Under the pieces are notes generated by a model, which saw only the letters and a program-made list of their open reading frames with translations, did no database searches and was not told where the DNA came from. 64,000 nucleotides of DNA from Caenorhabditis elegans. Lineage: Eukaryota > Nematoda > Chromadorea > Rhabditida > Rhabditidae. The stretch lies in contig NC_003284.9 in the NCBI RefSeq assembly GCF_000002985.6, forward strand, positions 12,462,001 through 12,526,000, read 5' to 3'. Made by a program: the position numbers and the translations under genes. Below are positions 12,101 to 23,053 of this stretch, piece by piece (the first letter of the stretch is position 1; each line of letters opens with the position of its first letter).

Positions 12101-12946
12101 AGCCAACTCGACAACGAAATTGCCCTTCTCAACAGCGACATCGCTGAGGCCCACACTGAACTTTCCGCATCCGAAGACCGTGGACGTCGTGCTGCCAGCG
12201 ACGCCGCCAAACTTGCTGAGGACCTCCGCCACGAGCAAGAGCAATCTCAACAACTTGAGAGATTCAAGAAACAACTTGAAAGCGCTGTCAAGGTATGTTC
12301 GCTTTAAGAATTCGCAGTTTTTTGGCCGTTCAGTGTAAAAGCGATATTTGTTTGTTTTAGAGTGTGCATCTTTTCCCACCGTCGCAACTACTTATCCTTT
12401 TGCGCGTCACAGATTTAAAGATTGTGTAAATAGAAAAAAAACGATCAGTTATATCTTTCATCCAATCCATCTTACAGGATCTCCAAGAGCGTGCCGACGC
12501 CGCTGAGGCAGCTGTCATGAAGGGAGGAGCCAAGGCAATCCAGAAGGCTGAGCAACGTCTGAAAGCCTTCCAGAGTGACTTGGAAACCGAGAGCCGTCGC
12601 GCCGGAGAAGCATCCAAGACCCTTGCTCGTGCTGACCGCAAGGTCCGCGAGTTCGAGTTCCAGGTTGCTGAGGACAAGAAGAACTACGATAAGCTCCAAG
12701 AATTAGTTGAGAAACTCACAGCCAAGCTCAAGCTCCAGAAGAAGCAACTCGAGGAAGCTGTATGTTTCATAGTCGATAAAATTTCAATTGTAAATATTAT
12801 TTCAGGAGGAGCAAGCTAACAGCCATCTTAGCAAGTACAGAACCGTCCAACTTTCCCTTGAAACCGCTGAAGAGAGAGCCGATTCCGCTGAGCAATGTCT
12901 TGTCAGAATCCGAAGCCGAACACGCGCCAACGCCGAGCAAAAGTAG
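6149..12946 (+). CDS. myo-2: pharyngeal muscle myosin heavy chain, MYO-2
   Basis: Class II myosin heavy chain; actin-dependent ATPase that forms the thick filaments of pharyngeal muscle. Twelve exons (6149-6211, 6322-6450, 6507-6647, 6697-7171, 7227-7408, 7457-7616, 7877-9168, 9221-11757, 11804-11954, 12002-12292, 12478-12759, 12806-12946) join in phase to exactly 1947 residues. The N terminus begins [20 protein letters not shown]. The motor domain shows P-loop GESGAGKT (residues 174-181), switch [11 protein letters not shown] and switch [10 protein letters not shown]. Loop 2 is Ala/Lys/Gly-rich (near base 8640). The IQ/lever region ([18 protein letters not shown]) is followed by about 1,100 residues of uninterrupted heptad coiled coil. 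Coding sequence shows strongly biased codon use (CTC, GCC, AAG, GAG), typical of highly expressed worm genes, and introns are few. AATAAA lies at 13068-13073. Worm paralogs are myo-1, myo-3 and unc-54; the symbol rests on length, start sequence and linkage to cdf-2. Confidence 0.97.
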
Positions 12947-13658
12947 ATCAACTGCTCTAATTCCATCTCGTTTCTCTCTTTTCTTTCAATCTCTTTACCC
13001 GTTTCTCTTCCCCTACGTCCCCCAAACCTACCACTGCACAGTAACACATACACATTCAACGTGTCACAATAAAAGCCCATCAACACCTTCTCTGTTGTTT
13101 TTTTTCTTCAAATGCATTTTTTTCACTTTGTTTAATAATTTTTACGCATCGGATTTGTAGGATAGTGGAAATTTGTCCTTCAATGCTTCAATTGATTCGA
13201 CACTTCTCAATATTTTTGATCAATAAACCATTGATTTTCTATTTAGAAGAAGATCACTGTAAATAACACCAAAAACATCACAGCAAAAAAACTCCCACTC
13301 AATTATATTACTGTTTTTATTGAAACTAGAATAAATTTGAAAATCTTCAAAGCATACACAATTAAAAAAAACGAAAAAAGAAAAAGTCCCGTTGATTCTC
13401 AAACTTAAATTTTTAAACTTGTCTGAACCATGTTGTAAGTTTGTAAAAGTTTCCCAGTTGTCCTCGAACAGTTAACCAGGGAGATCCTGTCAGCTAGTTT
13501 AATATTATTTTCAGCTTTGAAACTAACGTTTCGTGTCACAAGAATATCAAAAAATAAACTTTATTAAAAATATCTAATAATGGTTGAACCACATATTTTA
13601 CAAGAAAAATTCAAACATATTTACACTTTGTGATTTTAATGCGTTCATAAAAAAAATA
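12947..13658. other. 3' UTR of myo-2 and convergent spacer
   Basis: The myo-2 polyadenylation signal is at 13068-13073. An AATAAA on the minus strand at 13560-13565 fits the receptor gene that ends at 13659. The sequence between is AT-rich with no supported gene. Confidence 0.7.
13068..13073 (+). terminator. myo-2 polyadenylation signal AATAAA
   Basis: First canonical hexamer after the myo-2 stop, about 120 bases downstream, followed by a T-rich stretch. Confidence 0.75.
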
Positions 13659-15441
13659 TCAAATCCTTGTTGGCACCATACTGACAACATGAGACATTGT
13701 TGCAGGAGACCTTTCCGCTGTATAAACTTCTCCTCCAATAATTCGTGTGCCGCGTTGACATGTTAAGATAGCAACAGCCACTTTTCGTTTGTTGAGACTA
13801 CCAATGATCAAAAATATAGGTGTCATGAATGATATAGAAAACGTCATGAACGACTGGAATGTGATGAGATTGATGTTCGTTTGTCCACTTGTCAACACAT
13901 AAAACTTTGCAACTGTGAAGACCTGCAAATTTAGCATTTGTTTGTGTTGCCTGGTTTAGTTTCTAATCTATCACAGTGCGTGTCTGATTTAGAAATGAAC
14001 TCAGTTTCAGCTGCAGACTACGACACAATCACAAACTGAGCAACATTTTGATAACTATCTGGAAATAGAAAACAGTTTTTAGAGCTAGTAAAAAAATTGA
14101 AATTGGCATAAGTTTTCTCTAATAAAGCAGGTAAAACTATAATTCAAGTCGAGTGTAAACCTATAAAAAATGCGGACTGTTTTTCTAAAGTCAAAGGTAT
14201 ATTGAAGAGAACCTAACAAAAAACTGTAAATTATTTAAAAAAAATTGTAAAAACACAATAAAACTTTCAGATTTCTAAACGTTTGATGTCATTGTTAATG
14301 AAACAAATTTGAAATTTGATAGAGCGCATTTTTAAATAAAATATGAAATGAGCATCTCGTATGTACAAAGAACACCTTCCATTTATTGACTTTAATTAAT
14401 TTTTCAACATTGCAGAAATTATGAATTTAGCTAAGGCAAAGCCCTAAGAAAAAACAAAGCAGGTTTCTGGACGAACAATTCCGCAACATTTTTTGGCCAT
14501 TAGAAAGATAATTTTCAGCATGATAAAAAACATTCCTCTTCTAGGTATCATAATTATGCACGTCAAAACATAAATTGCTCGGTAAGACTAAAAAACTGAC
14601 CATTAGTAAAATAGCAATTGGCACTGTTTGCAGCAATACAGTAACGTGCGCAGACATCCCCGATCTGGATCTTTTATCGATGTGGCGTATTATTATGATG
14701 CTCAGCAAAAGCATAATAAGAGACAAAACCATCGTGATCATCTCAAGCTAAAAACTATCATAGTATTCAGAGTATATCGAAAAATTCTCACCCATGGAAT
14801 CTTGTTTGAAGCAAATATTTTGTTAATTGCAGAAATGATTGCAACAAAGTACAACATTGTCATGTTGAATGTCAATCTGGCTCTGCAAAGTTTAGATATG
14901 TTAAATTTTTTTGACATGTTTCATCAGTAATTACCCCGTCATCAGCTTTCTTCCGAGTTTTTCAATAGTAAGAAGCATGAATCTTTGCATGGAGGAAATG
15001 AAGATAAGGTAGTAAAATATTGTTGCAACAATTAGAGATCCATGAATTAGTAAATTTGTGAACACTGTAAACAATTTCTGTACATTTAAATTTATAACTT
15101 TAGCTTACGCTTGTATAAAAAACGAATCCATTCAGATTTTCCAGTGAACCCGTCGGTTACTCTTATTATCAAAAGTATCATCAAAACTATAAACGATCCA
15201 ACAATGTGAACAGAGCTTAATGTCACCAGATTGAAATGAATCGCATAATATGATCTCTAAAAGTGCACCTTATTAAAAATGTACTAACGCAGAATAATGC
15301 TAAACTCACTTTGTCGTCAGTCCTTTTTGTCATGTAGTACAACCAGACGACTAAAACAAATGGTACAACACCAATACATGAAACTGTGAAATCTAATTCA
15401 TGCTCAGCATCTTGCTGAGCACTTGAGTTGCTAGAACTCAT
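13659..15441 (-). CDS. seven-transmembrane receptor, nematode chemoreceptor type
   Basis: Six exons join in phase: 15441-15310, 15256-15109, 15064-14935, 14882-14792, 14747-14601, 13922-13659. They encode 303 residues, the usual size for worm chemoreceptor GPCRs. The N terminus is short, with an N-glycosylation site (NSS), and about seven hydrophobic segments follow, including DFTVSCIGVVPFVLVVWLYY (TM1), LIHGSLIVATIFYYLIFI (TM3) and SISFMTPIFLIIGSL (TM7, with the common TPIFLIIG ending) before a basic cytosolic tail. Introns are short except the last, 678 bases, where a further exon cannot be excluded. The start is the first ATG of the frame (MSSSNSSAQQ). I could not place it in a specific sr family. 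It would act at the plasma membrane, probably in sensory neurons, but the ligand is unknown. Confidence 0.8.
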
Positions 15442-18400
15442 ATCCAAGAGTGATTAAACTACCAAGGGAGTGTAAGAACCACAAATGTTTTGTGATTGTC
15501 AAATATCAGATTGCAATTTTGGAGCAAAGACTTGATCAGCCTGTTACGTTTCAAAGCCTTGTTCAAATACATCTACTTATTCTAGATTTCACCTGTCCCG
15601 TTTTGTAAGGACATTTGACGTAGTAAGTTAAAAGGTTATTGAAAATTAATGCTAGTGCATAAAAATATCTAATGAACATATTGATAGCAAGGCAATGCAA
15701 AAACGCGAAGGTTCTAATTACCGAAATTCAGAAAGGTCCTGAACAATGAAGACAGACATTCTTTCATACATTTTTATTTGCGTTGGTGCAATAGAAATAT
15801 CAGAACATGCTCTTTGCATTTAATGTTTTCTGTCAAACGGATAAAAATTATTAAAAAAAAAAATCTCGCCAATGCAACATTTTGAAGAGAATCTAAGTGA
15901 AACCAAAATAAGAAGTGATAATCGAAACTATGTTTGTTTCTAATGCACAGTCTTAACCAAAAAACACATTTTCATGTAAAAAAAAACTATAATTCGCAAA
16001 CCGTTTTAAAGTGATATGAAGTTTTGAACTTGGAGTTTTTGAAACATGACGATTTGTTCGAATCAGCATGGAAGGCTTTCAACTAAATTAAAAAGTGATA
16101 TAAAGAGCAACAAAAATTTTTATTCCACGGCAATGTTAGATTCAATTGATTGTTTAAAACTGCCTTTTTGCCAACCTATCGGTTGCAACTGTTGGATATA
16201 AACTTTTTCGAATATTCTAGTATTTTGTCAGCCGTTAAAAAATGCGTTTTAGAAGTTGAAAACCAATACTTGAAACAAAAACTAATGTAACTAAAACTCT
16301 GCAAAAGCTTCTAGAAAACTAAAATAACGTTCATTTTTGACATGGAATTGGAATTATAACATATCTAATTAGAGAGCCGTTACCAGAGATATTAGATTTT
16401 TTAAAATGCTAAACATATGAGTGCATTTTTTCAATAAAGCTTTAGACCGATTTTGCCGGAAATTGACTTCTACGATAGATACACATATTACTAGTTTAAT
16501 CTATTATATTCAACAGTTGTTCAAATTTGTTTGCGTCCCCCCGTTTTCCTGCTTTATTTTCTTTCTCGTTTGCACTAACAATATGAATTGTATGCCCTGT
16601 TTCATATGTTATAAATACCCTGTTATGATGAATACACTTGCTGATAACAATAAAATTAACAACGTTACTCTTTAAATATTAACAGAGGAGAGGGTATTCG
16701 ATAACAAGCACTTTATGTTTCAGGTAGTATCAGAATTGTCCTTTCACGTGTTTTCTATAATGATAGGACGGTTTTATGAAAATATTTTTTAAAAGTATAA
16801 CCAATTGTTTTCCAGTTTAAGTTTAAATTTTGAGCAACATTCATTTTTCAAAATAATTTTTTCACTTAAAATATTTTTTTAATAGTGAAAACGATGAAGA
16901 TTTTACAAATGTTTTTCCCCTAAAAAAGGGAAGACATTTTTTTCACAGCAACTCGCGTTATATCCTTCAAGTACTTTTTTTTATTTTTTAACATTTTATT
17001 GTAGTAGCTTCACCAGTTATATTATTCCATAGCATCATGTTTAATCACTTTTTATGGTTGAAGCTTCTGAATTTGAAAGGTCATCACTAGCTTTCAATTT
17101 AATTTTTTTTATTTCACAAAGCATCGCCCACTTTCCACCCCACACAATTTATTTTATGAATCGCTGCTTGGATTGCCCAAAAGCACACACAAGTGCACAT
17201 TGGTCCTCGTACATAATTCAATGCCATAGTAACACACTTAGCATCCCCCGGCCGTTCTCGACGACGATTAGTGTAGTCCTAGCCAAAAAGTGTTCACTTG
17301 CACTTTTATTTTATTCAAATGAAGTGCGGTTCCATTTGGTGCTACTATGCTACACGTCACGTCGTTTTTTTTCCACTCGTTCTTTTTGTGTATACTAATG
17401 CAAAGTGTTTGTTTTTCACTGCGGGGTAAATTTAATCAACAGAGGTTCATATTTCTTGTGTATTGTTTATAAGATCATTCTTGTTGATACTTTTACTTTT
17501 GGAACAGTTTTGACAAGAAATGTTAGCTTTTATGTACTAACAAATCAAAGTGTGATGTGAAGAAATACCAGAACTTTCAAAGCCACTTGCAAGAGTATAC
17601 ACAATAAAAGTTTTCGTCGTCGATATTATTTGAAAGTGTTCCTTTCTTGGAAAAAAATTTCTCATGATTTGCTTTTTATTGGTTTGGTTTTCTAGAAGAC
17701 ATTGTTTAATATTTGAAGAAAATTGTCGGAAAAAATACTTGGGGTTCACTAAAAAGTTATTTTTCAAAGTATTTAGAGATTTCTTATTAGTGTAGTTGCG
17801 CGGTTATCGAATTTTGTATTTGAAAATTAAATTGTATACATACAAACATTGCAATATCGCCTACCTTACTACCGTACTAATTTTCCATCAAATTGTAGGG
17901 GTGTAAGATTAATATAAATTGCAAGAATTATTTTTGTGAAACTGATTTGACGCCAACTAAAAATATGAATGTTTTTCCATTAGGAATTTCAATGGCCATT
18001 TTAACTTCGAAAATTGACTTTACCCTAAAAACAAAAAAGTTTACAAAACAAATATTCCACAAAGTATTGCTCGCCTGTCAACAAGTCAATGCTAAACTAT
18101 TAGGAAACCCAATATTTTCTCTAATACAACTACAGTCACAGGACAATCTATTATATTGTAGAATTTTCTCTGCATATTATTGAAATTTAAAACTTAAATT
18201 TGGTTTGGTCTTTTTTTCAAACCCAGTGGATGTTCGTCTGTTGAGCTTTAGAAAAGAAGGCAAACAGTATTAGTCAATGACTGATAAAATTATGCACAAC
18301 CGAAATAAAAACTAAAGACAAGTAGAGAAAATACAGTATATCATTTTTTTTTCTATGAATTTTTGCTTTAATTAGTGGTTTCTTTATTTGGTTTATAAAA

Positions 18401-18940
18401 TAAGATCGTAAAGTAATATAGCCGCTATCCCTTCCCCGTTTATTACCTTACTACTATACTTTTAGTGACCCACTTTCCATTTTTTGTCCGTCTTCCATTT
18501 TCGCTTGCCCACTCCTCTTCCTCCGCAACAAAAATTCTGCGACAGAACAAACACTGCGAGAGCGCCACCTCGTCCTCATCTACTGTGGTGGCCTTCTCAC
18601 TGTCACTGTGCCGGGGACTCTTTTTCTCTGACTCTGCCCCCCCCCCCCTTGCCTCTCCGGTCGTTTGACCGGCGTACTGGCAGTGTGCCAGCCGGGGTCG
18701 TGTGCAAACGCGCTCCGTTGATATTTCATTGGATGCTATCCTTAATCGTCTTGCCCTCCTTTTTTCATGGTCACTTCTTTCATCTACCTGATTTTCGTTT
18801 CTTGCTATTGAGATATATCTAAGATTTTTTTTTTAATCTTACCAGTTTCTAAAAATGTGATTGAGTTTTAGGATTATTTGTCTTTAGAAACCTATTCTTC
18901 TCTTTTTTTTCTCTAACACTGTATTTCAAAAACTTTTTAA
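15442..18940. other. large spacer upstream of atf-6
   Basis: Mostly AT-rich, without a supported gene. Two G+C-richer patches stand out: about 17.10-17.40 kb, and 18.43-18.80 kb directly before atf-6. The latter includes a 12-C run at 18637-18648 and is the likely promoter. Open frames in both patches have no splice logic or family resemblance. Confidence 0.6.
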
Positions 18941-18947
18941 ATTTCAG
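18941..18947 (+). other. probable trans-splice (SL) acceptor before atf-6
   Basis: ATTTCAG touches the start ATG directly and follows a pyrimidine-rich stretch, with no in-frame coding exon upstream. This is the usual arrangement for SL1 addition in Caenorhabditis. Confidence 0.6.
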
Positions 18948-21565
18948 ATGAACTTTGACAATACGGTTCATGAATCAAACTTTGATGATCTCCTGCATAA
19001 CCCAAATTTTCCGCCGCAATTTGACCAGCTAGAGTTGGACGTGAGTTTTCTTTCTGTGTCTTGAAAGGACCACTAATACAAAATATCGATTTTCAGAGCC
19101 TACTTTACGGGACCGACGAATCACAAGAATCGACCTCTTCCTCTTCGTTTGGTTTCAGTGATCAGAATGCTGGATTTCGCTCAAGAGACGGCGGGAGTTT
19201 AGGAGATTCTTCGTCGGATAGCTCTCCACCGTTGAGTTGTGCAAACTTCACAGAAAATGACCAGGAAATGTGGGATTTTGGCTTTCAAGTAAGTTGTTTT
19301 TTTTCGCACAAAACTCGTTAAAAATGTTTGTCGAAACGGATCGTTTACACTCTATTGTTTAATGGAAATGTGTTTTATTTTAAACAACCTTACATGCAAG
19401 TTGTTGTGTGTATGATGTTTGCTCCTACCATGAAAACTTAGCACGAAGACAAAATTTTCCTACAGAATTACTTTACTTTTAATTTCGGGGTACGGATACT
19501 ACACAAAATCTTGTTCAAAATTTAATATCAACTACAAAATCCTAATCTATCAATATCATACTTAGTCGTTTGTTTTGCAGAGTCGCAGTCCATTCGAGAA
19601 TTTTGAGCAACAATTTGGCTCTCCATATCAGGACGACGAAGTGATTGCCGAGCCCACCAATGAATTCATGAACGCAAGATACCTCAGAGAAGAACCGGCC
19701 AAGCATTTGCCCATGCAACAAAAACGAATTATCACAATTCTCCCCAAACAGTCACAGCCTGTGAAACGTATTGTCAGCAGACCAATCCAGAAAGTATACC
19801 GCGTCAAGGAATCACCCGGCAGTCAGCAACAAACATACCGAGTTGTTCAGCCCTTGGTGAGCGATTGAACGTCAAGTAAAATAGTTTATTCGAATTTTTT
19901 TCAGATGCCATCTCCTTCACAAGCTACGCAACGCCAAATCAAGCAAATGTATTACAATGAGCCGGTTCAAGAAATTCATATGCAACCAAAAAGTGGTCCG
20001 CTGGTTCGACAAGTGTCCGAAGAGCCAAGATACGTTCCAATTGCTCCGACAGTAGATATCAAAGCAGAACCACAAGTGAGCTTATCTTCAAAACATATTT
20101 AAATTCATGACTTTACAATTTCCAGGTTTTTACTTCCGAGCAAAATCGAAAAATTCGGAACCGAATGTACGCCCAAGCCTCTCGCATGCGCAAGAAGGAA
20201 GCCGATGAACATATGAAAATGAACCTTCAGGAACTGCTTCAAGAAAACGAGATTCTAAGAACTGAGAATGCCGCTTTGAAGCAACGCCTTGCGTTTTTTG
20301 AAGTAGTTCTGAACTCATAAAAATTTTAACATTTTAAAATACATTTTCAGCACGAAGAGCCAGTTGTCGAAGTTCCACAACCCTTTGGAAGAAATCAGAA
20401 GAAAAAAAGAATTATTGCTGCTGGTTCAGTACTAATGATGTTCGGACTTTTTGCAGTCATCTCTCCATTTAATGTCGATAACAATTTGAATATAAACAAT
20501 CAAATCATGGCAATTTCCAACGAAACTTCTATGGTTGCTCGCCACGGAAGAGTCATCACGTATGAAGATAGTGCTCCTGTTGCAAAAATTGTATGTGTAC
20601 GAGCTTAATATTTAAAAATCTCTTATAAAAGTTTAGCCTACTCAACAACCAATCCACAACTATCCGAACTCCACTCAAAATGATTGTGATATGTACAAAC
20701 TAAACGCCACAGAGACAATAAGGTGAGGGACTTGAAAATGAACAATTTTTATAACTGACTACTCTTTTCAGAGTAAACAACGACATTGAGCGCTGGGTAC
20801 AAGTACATTCATTTGATAATGTTCCAATGAAGTTTTCGGGAGGACTATTAAATAAGGAAGCAATGCGAAAGTTCAACTACGCACAGAAAGTAAAACCAGC
20901 CTCAGTTTATGGACCACAGACATTGGCGGTTCAAAAGAAATCAGAGCAAGCGGCGCTCAGATCTCGGGAACGTACATGGAAGCAGTTGGATCTACTGAAG
21001 ACGTAAGTAGACTTTTTCTTTAATTTAAAATTCATAATGACACGAATGGGCACACTACCGACGTAATCGAACTTCGAGTTCATGTTTTACTTTGTTCACT
21101 TTGTATTGAGATGACATGACCGTAATTGCAAACGAAGAAGTCGGACCAATTGAAAATTATTCAAATGCATTTGCAATTCCAGCAGCAAACAACAAAACTA
21201 TTTCAATAACATGTAAATAATAATTAATTTAAAGCGGAAACAATATTCAACTGGATAACGAGAAAATTCAACGTAAACGACAAGATATTGACAAAATCGC
21301 TTCAATTGTTCGCCAAAAGGGAGATACACTGTACATTATGACACTTCAAGACTACGTGCTTCTGCCTTCATTGATTAAAGGAGCAAACTCGGTTCCCAAA
21401 CTATCGTTGCTCCTGCCTAGTGTTCCAATGAATGGAACTCTCCAAGATCAGGTAACTAGGGAGTTCAAAAAAATATGATTAGTAAAAAAAAATATTTTTG
21501 TTAAACTGTAGGCATTGATTTCACAACTGTCAAATTTGCCTTCAGTATCAGAAAAAATATATTAA
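18948..21565 (+). CDS. atf-6: ATF6-type membrane-anchored bZIP factor of the unfolded protein response
   Basis: ER-resident type II transmembrane factor; on ER stress it is expected to be moved and cut by site-1 and site-2 proteases, releasing the N-terminal bZIP part to the nucleus. Ten exons (18948-19040, 19097-19288, 19581-19856, 19905-20075, 20126-20302, 20351-20590, 20637-20722, 20772-21002, 21235-21451, 21512-21565) join in phase to 578 residues. The N-terminal region is acidic and Ser-rich (likely activation domain). The basic region NRKIRNRMYAQASRMRKKEA and a leucine zipper fall within residues 245-303. One membrane span lies at about 324-343 (IIAAGSVLMMFGLFAVI), followed by SPFN with the Pro and Asn typical of S2P substrates. 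A roughly 230-residue lumenal domain ends with a run resembling other ATF6 lumenal tails. The exon 9 acceptor (TTTAAAG) is unusual. Symbol is by domain order and chromosome context. Confidence 0.92.
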
Positions 21566-23053
21566 TTGCAAAATTCTCATGTCTCTGTAAGTTTCCTGAC
21601 GTTCAATGCGAGTTATTTTTTACAGTGACTTTAATTTGAGATTTAGAAATGAATTGATCACAGCCATTGGTTGATTGTAGTTTTTTTAAAATCAATTTGA
21701 ACGTTCAAGTAGTAGGAGCAGTTATATTTGTGTAGATATTATCAAAAATGTCACTAGTGTTACGTTGCATCGTTATTAGAAAGAGAGACTTTGAAATTTT
21801 TTTTTTGATTTTTGGATTAACGGTTTCTTTCATTCTATGGATCTATAGAGTATTAACTGTAACTTTATATGTTTAATTTTGAATTGCCAGAATTTTGACA
21901 AAAAAAATTACCAAAGTAGAGCTCTAAAACTGTTGAATAATTCCAAGCTTTTACAAGTTGCAGTTAATAAAATAAAATTTATTCAACCAGTTTAAAAATT
22001 GATTTTACAACTCTGAGATATCATGTAGGAATATTGCTTGTGCTTGCCTGCGTGAGATTTAACGGATAGGTTTTACTCGGCATGTGTTCAACAGCTGCAA
22101 TTTTTAAACCAGTTTCGTAATATGTGCAGCTTTTAGCTAGATTCATATGTAGGTTCACTTCAGTTTTATTGAGTTCAATTTTCAGTATACTCTTCTTCGA
22201 GTTGATTGTGAAGTGACAGGGACTGGCCAATTGACACTTTCCAACAAGCAACTTTCATATTTGATGCCGTGATACTGATATTGATCAACAACTACGCTTA
22301 TTATATTCCCACTTTTCTCAATTTCCGTGCCTTTTTTATTCACCCACTTTACCTTTCTTCTTTTGATTCGTTTTTATCAATCTTTTATGTTAAATATTCA
22401 TTATGCATTTCTGAAATCGCCGGTCACCGATCAACCTCTTTTTGTTGTACCCGTTTTCGCTGCGTCTCTCACTTTACATCAATCATATTCCGGTCTTTTT
22501 CGATTGTCTTTATTTCTCTCAAACTCTCTTATCTCAGTCTTATTCCTATTCCAACACATATGTATTGTATATTAATTACCATTCGTTTTCTCATCATTTT
22601 ACCAGTTTTTCAGAATTTTATCAACCACAAAACTCCATACAAAATATGCCAGTCATTGTCTCACCAAGTTCTAGTTGAAATCACCCAATTCTCATAACAT
22701 AGTCATTCAGTTACACCACCATTGATGATATTCATCTTTCATGATATGTTTTATTTTGAAAGTCACTTTATTAATCTCGGGGTCTTAATTTATATAGTTT
22801 GATGTTCCTTTTTCTATTCAAATTCTAATTATAAGTGCCTAATTATCTGGGATTTTTGCATTTTTCTTGTCAATAATTATCTAAATGAAGGGTTCAAAAT
22901 ATTAGTTTCAAACGAAAAATTGGGTTCTATGTTTACCTGCACTGGTTTTTCTACTAGCTTTGTTATTTTCCGTTTGTTTCTACCTATGTTGTCTTTTCTC
23001 CTCCTTTCTTTTTTTTTTAAAACCTTTTTCACCTTCTACCTCTACCTTTCAGA
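21566..23053. other. spacer between atf-6 and tbc-13
   Basis: The first 400 bases probably contain the atf-6 3' UTR; overlapping AATAAA hexamers occur near 21966-21975. The rest is AT-rich and ends in a pyrimidine tract with TTTCAG one base before the tbc-13 ATG, a likely SL1 acceptor. Open frames at 22.27-22.70 kb are T-rich and unsupported. Confidence 0.6.

Noticed and set aside
9215..12379. Many long frames opposite or out of frame with the myo-2 rod
   Set aside because: Strong codon bias and low stop density of the coiled-coil coding sequence produce open shadow frames.
17054..17398. 114-codon plus frame in the spacer before atf-6
   Set aside because: No splice sites, no family, composition (F, S, C-rich) typical of pyrimidine-rich noncoding DNA.
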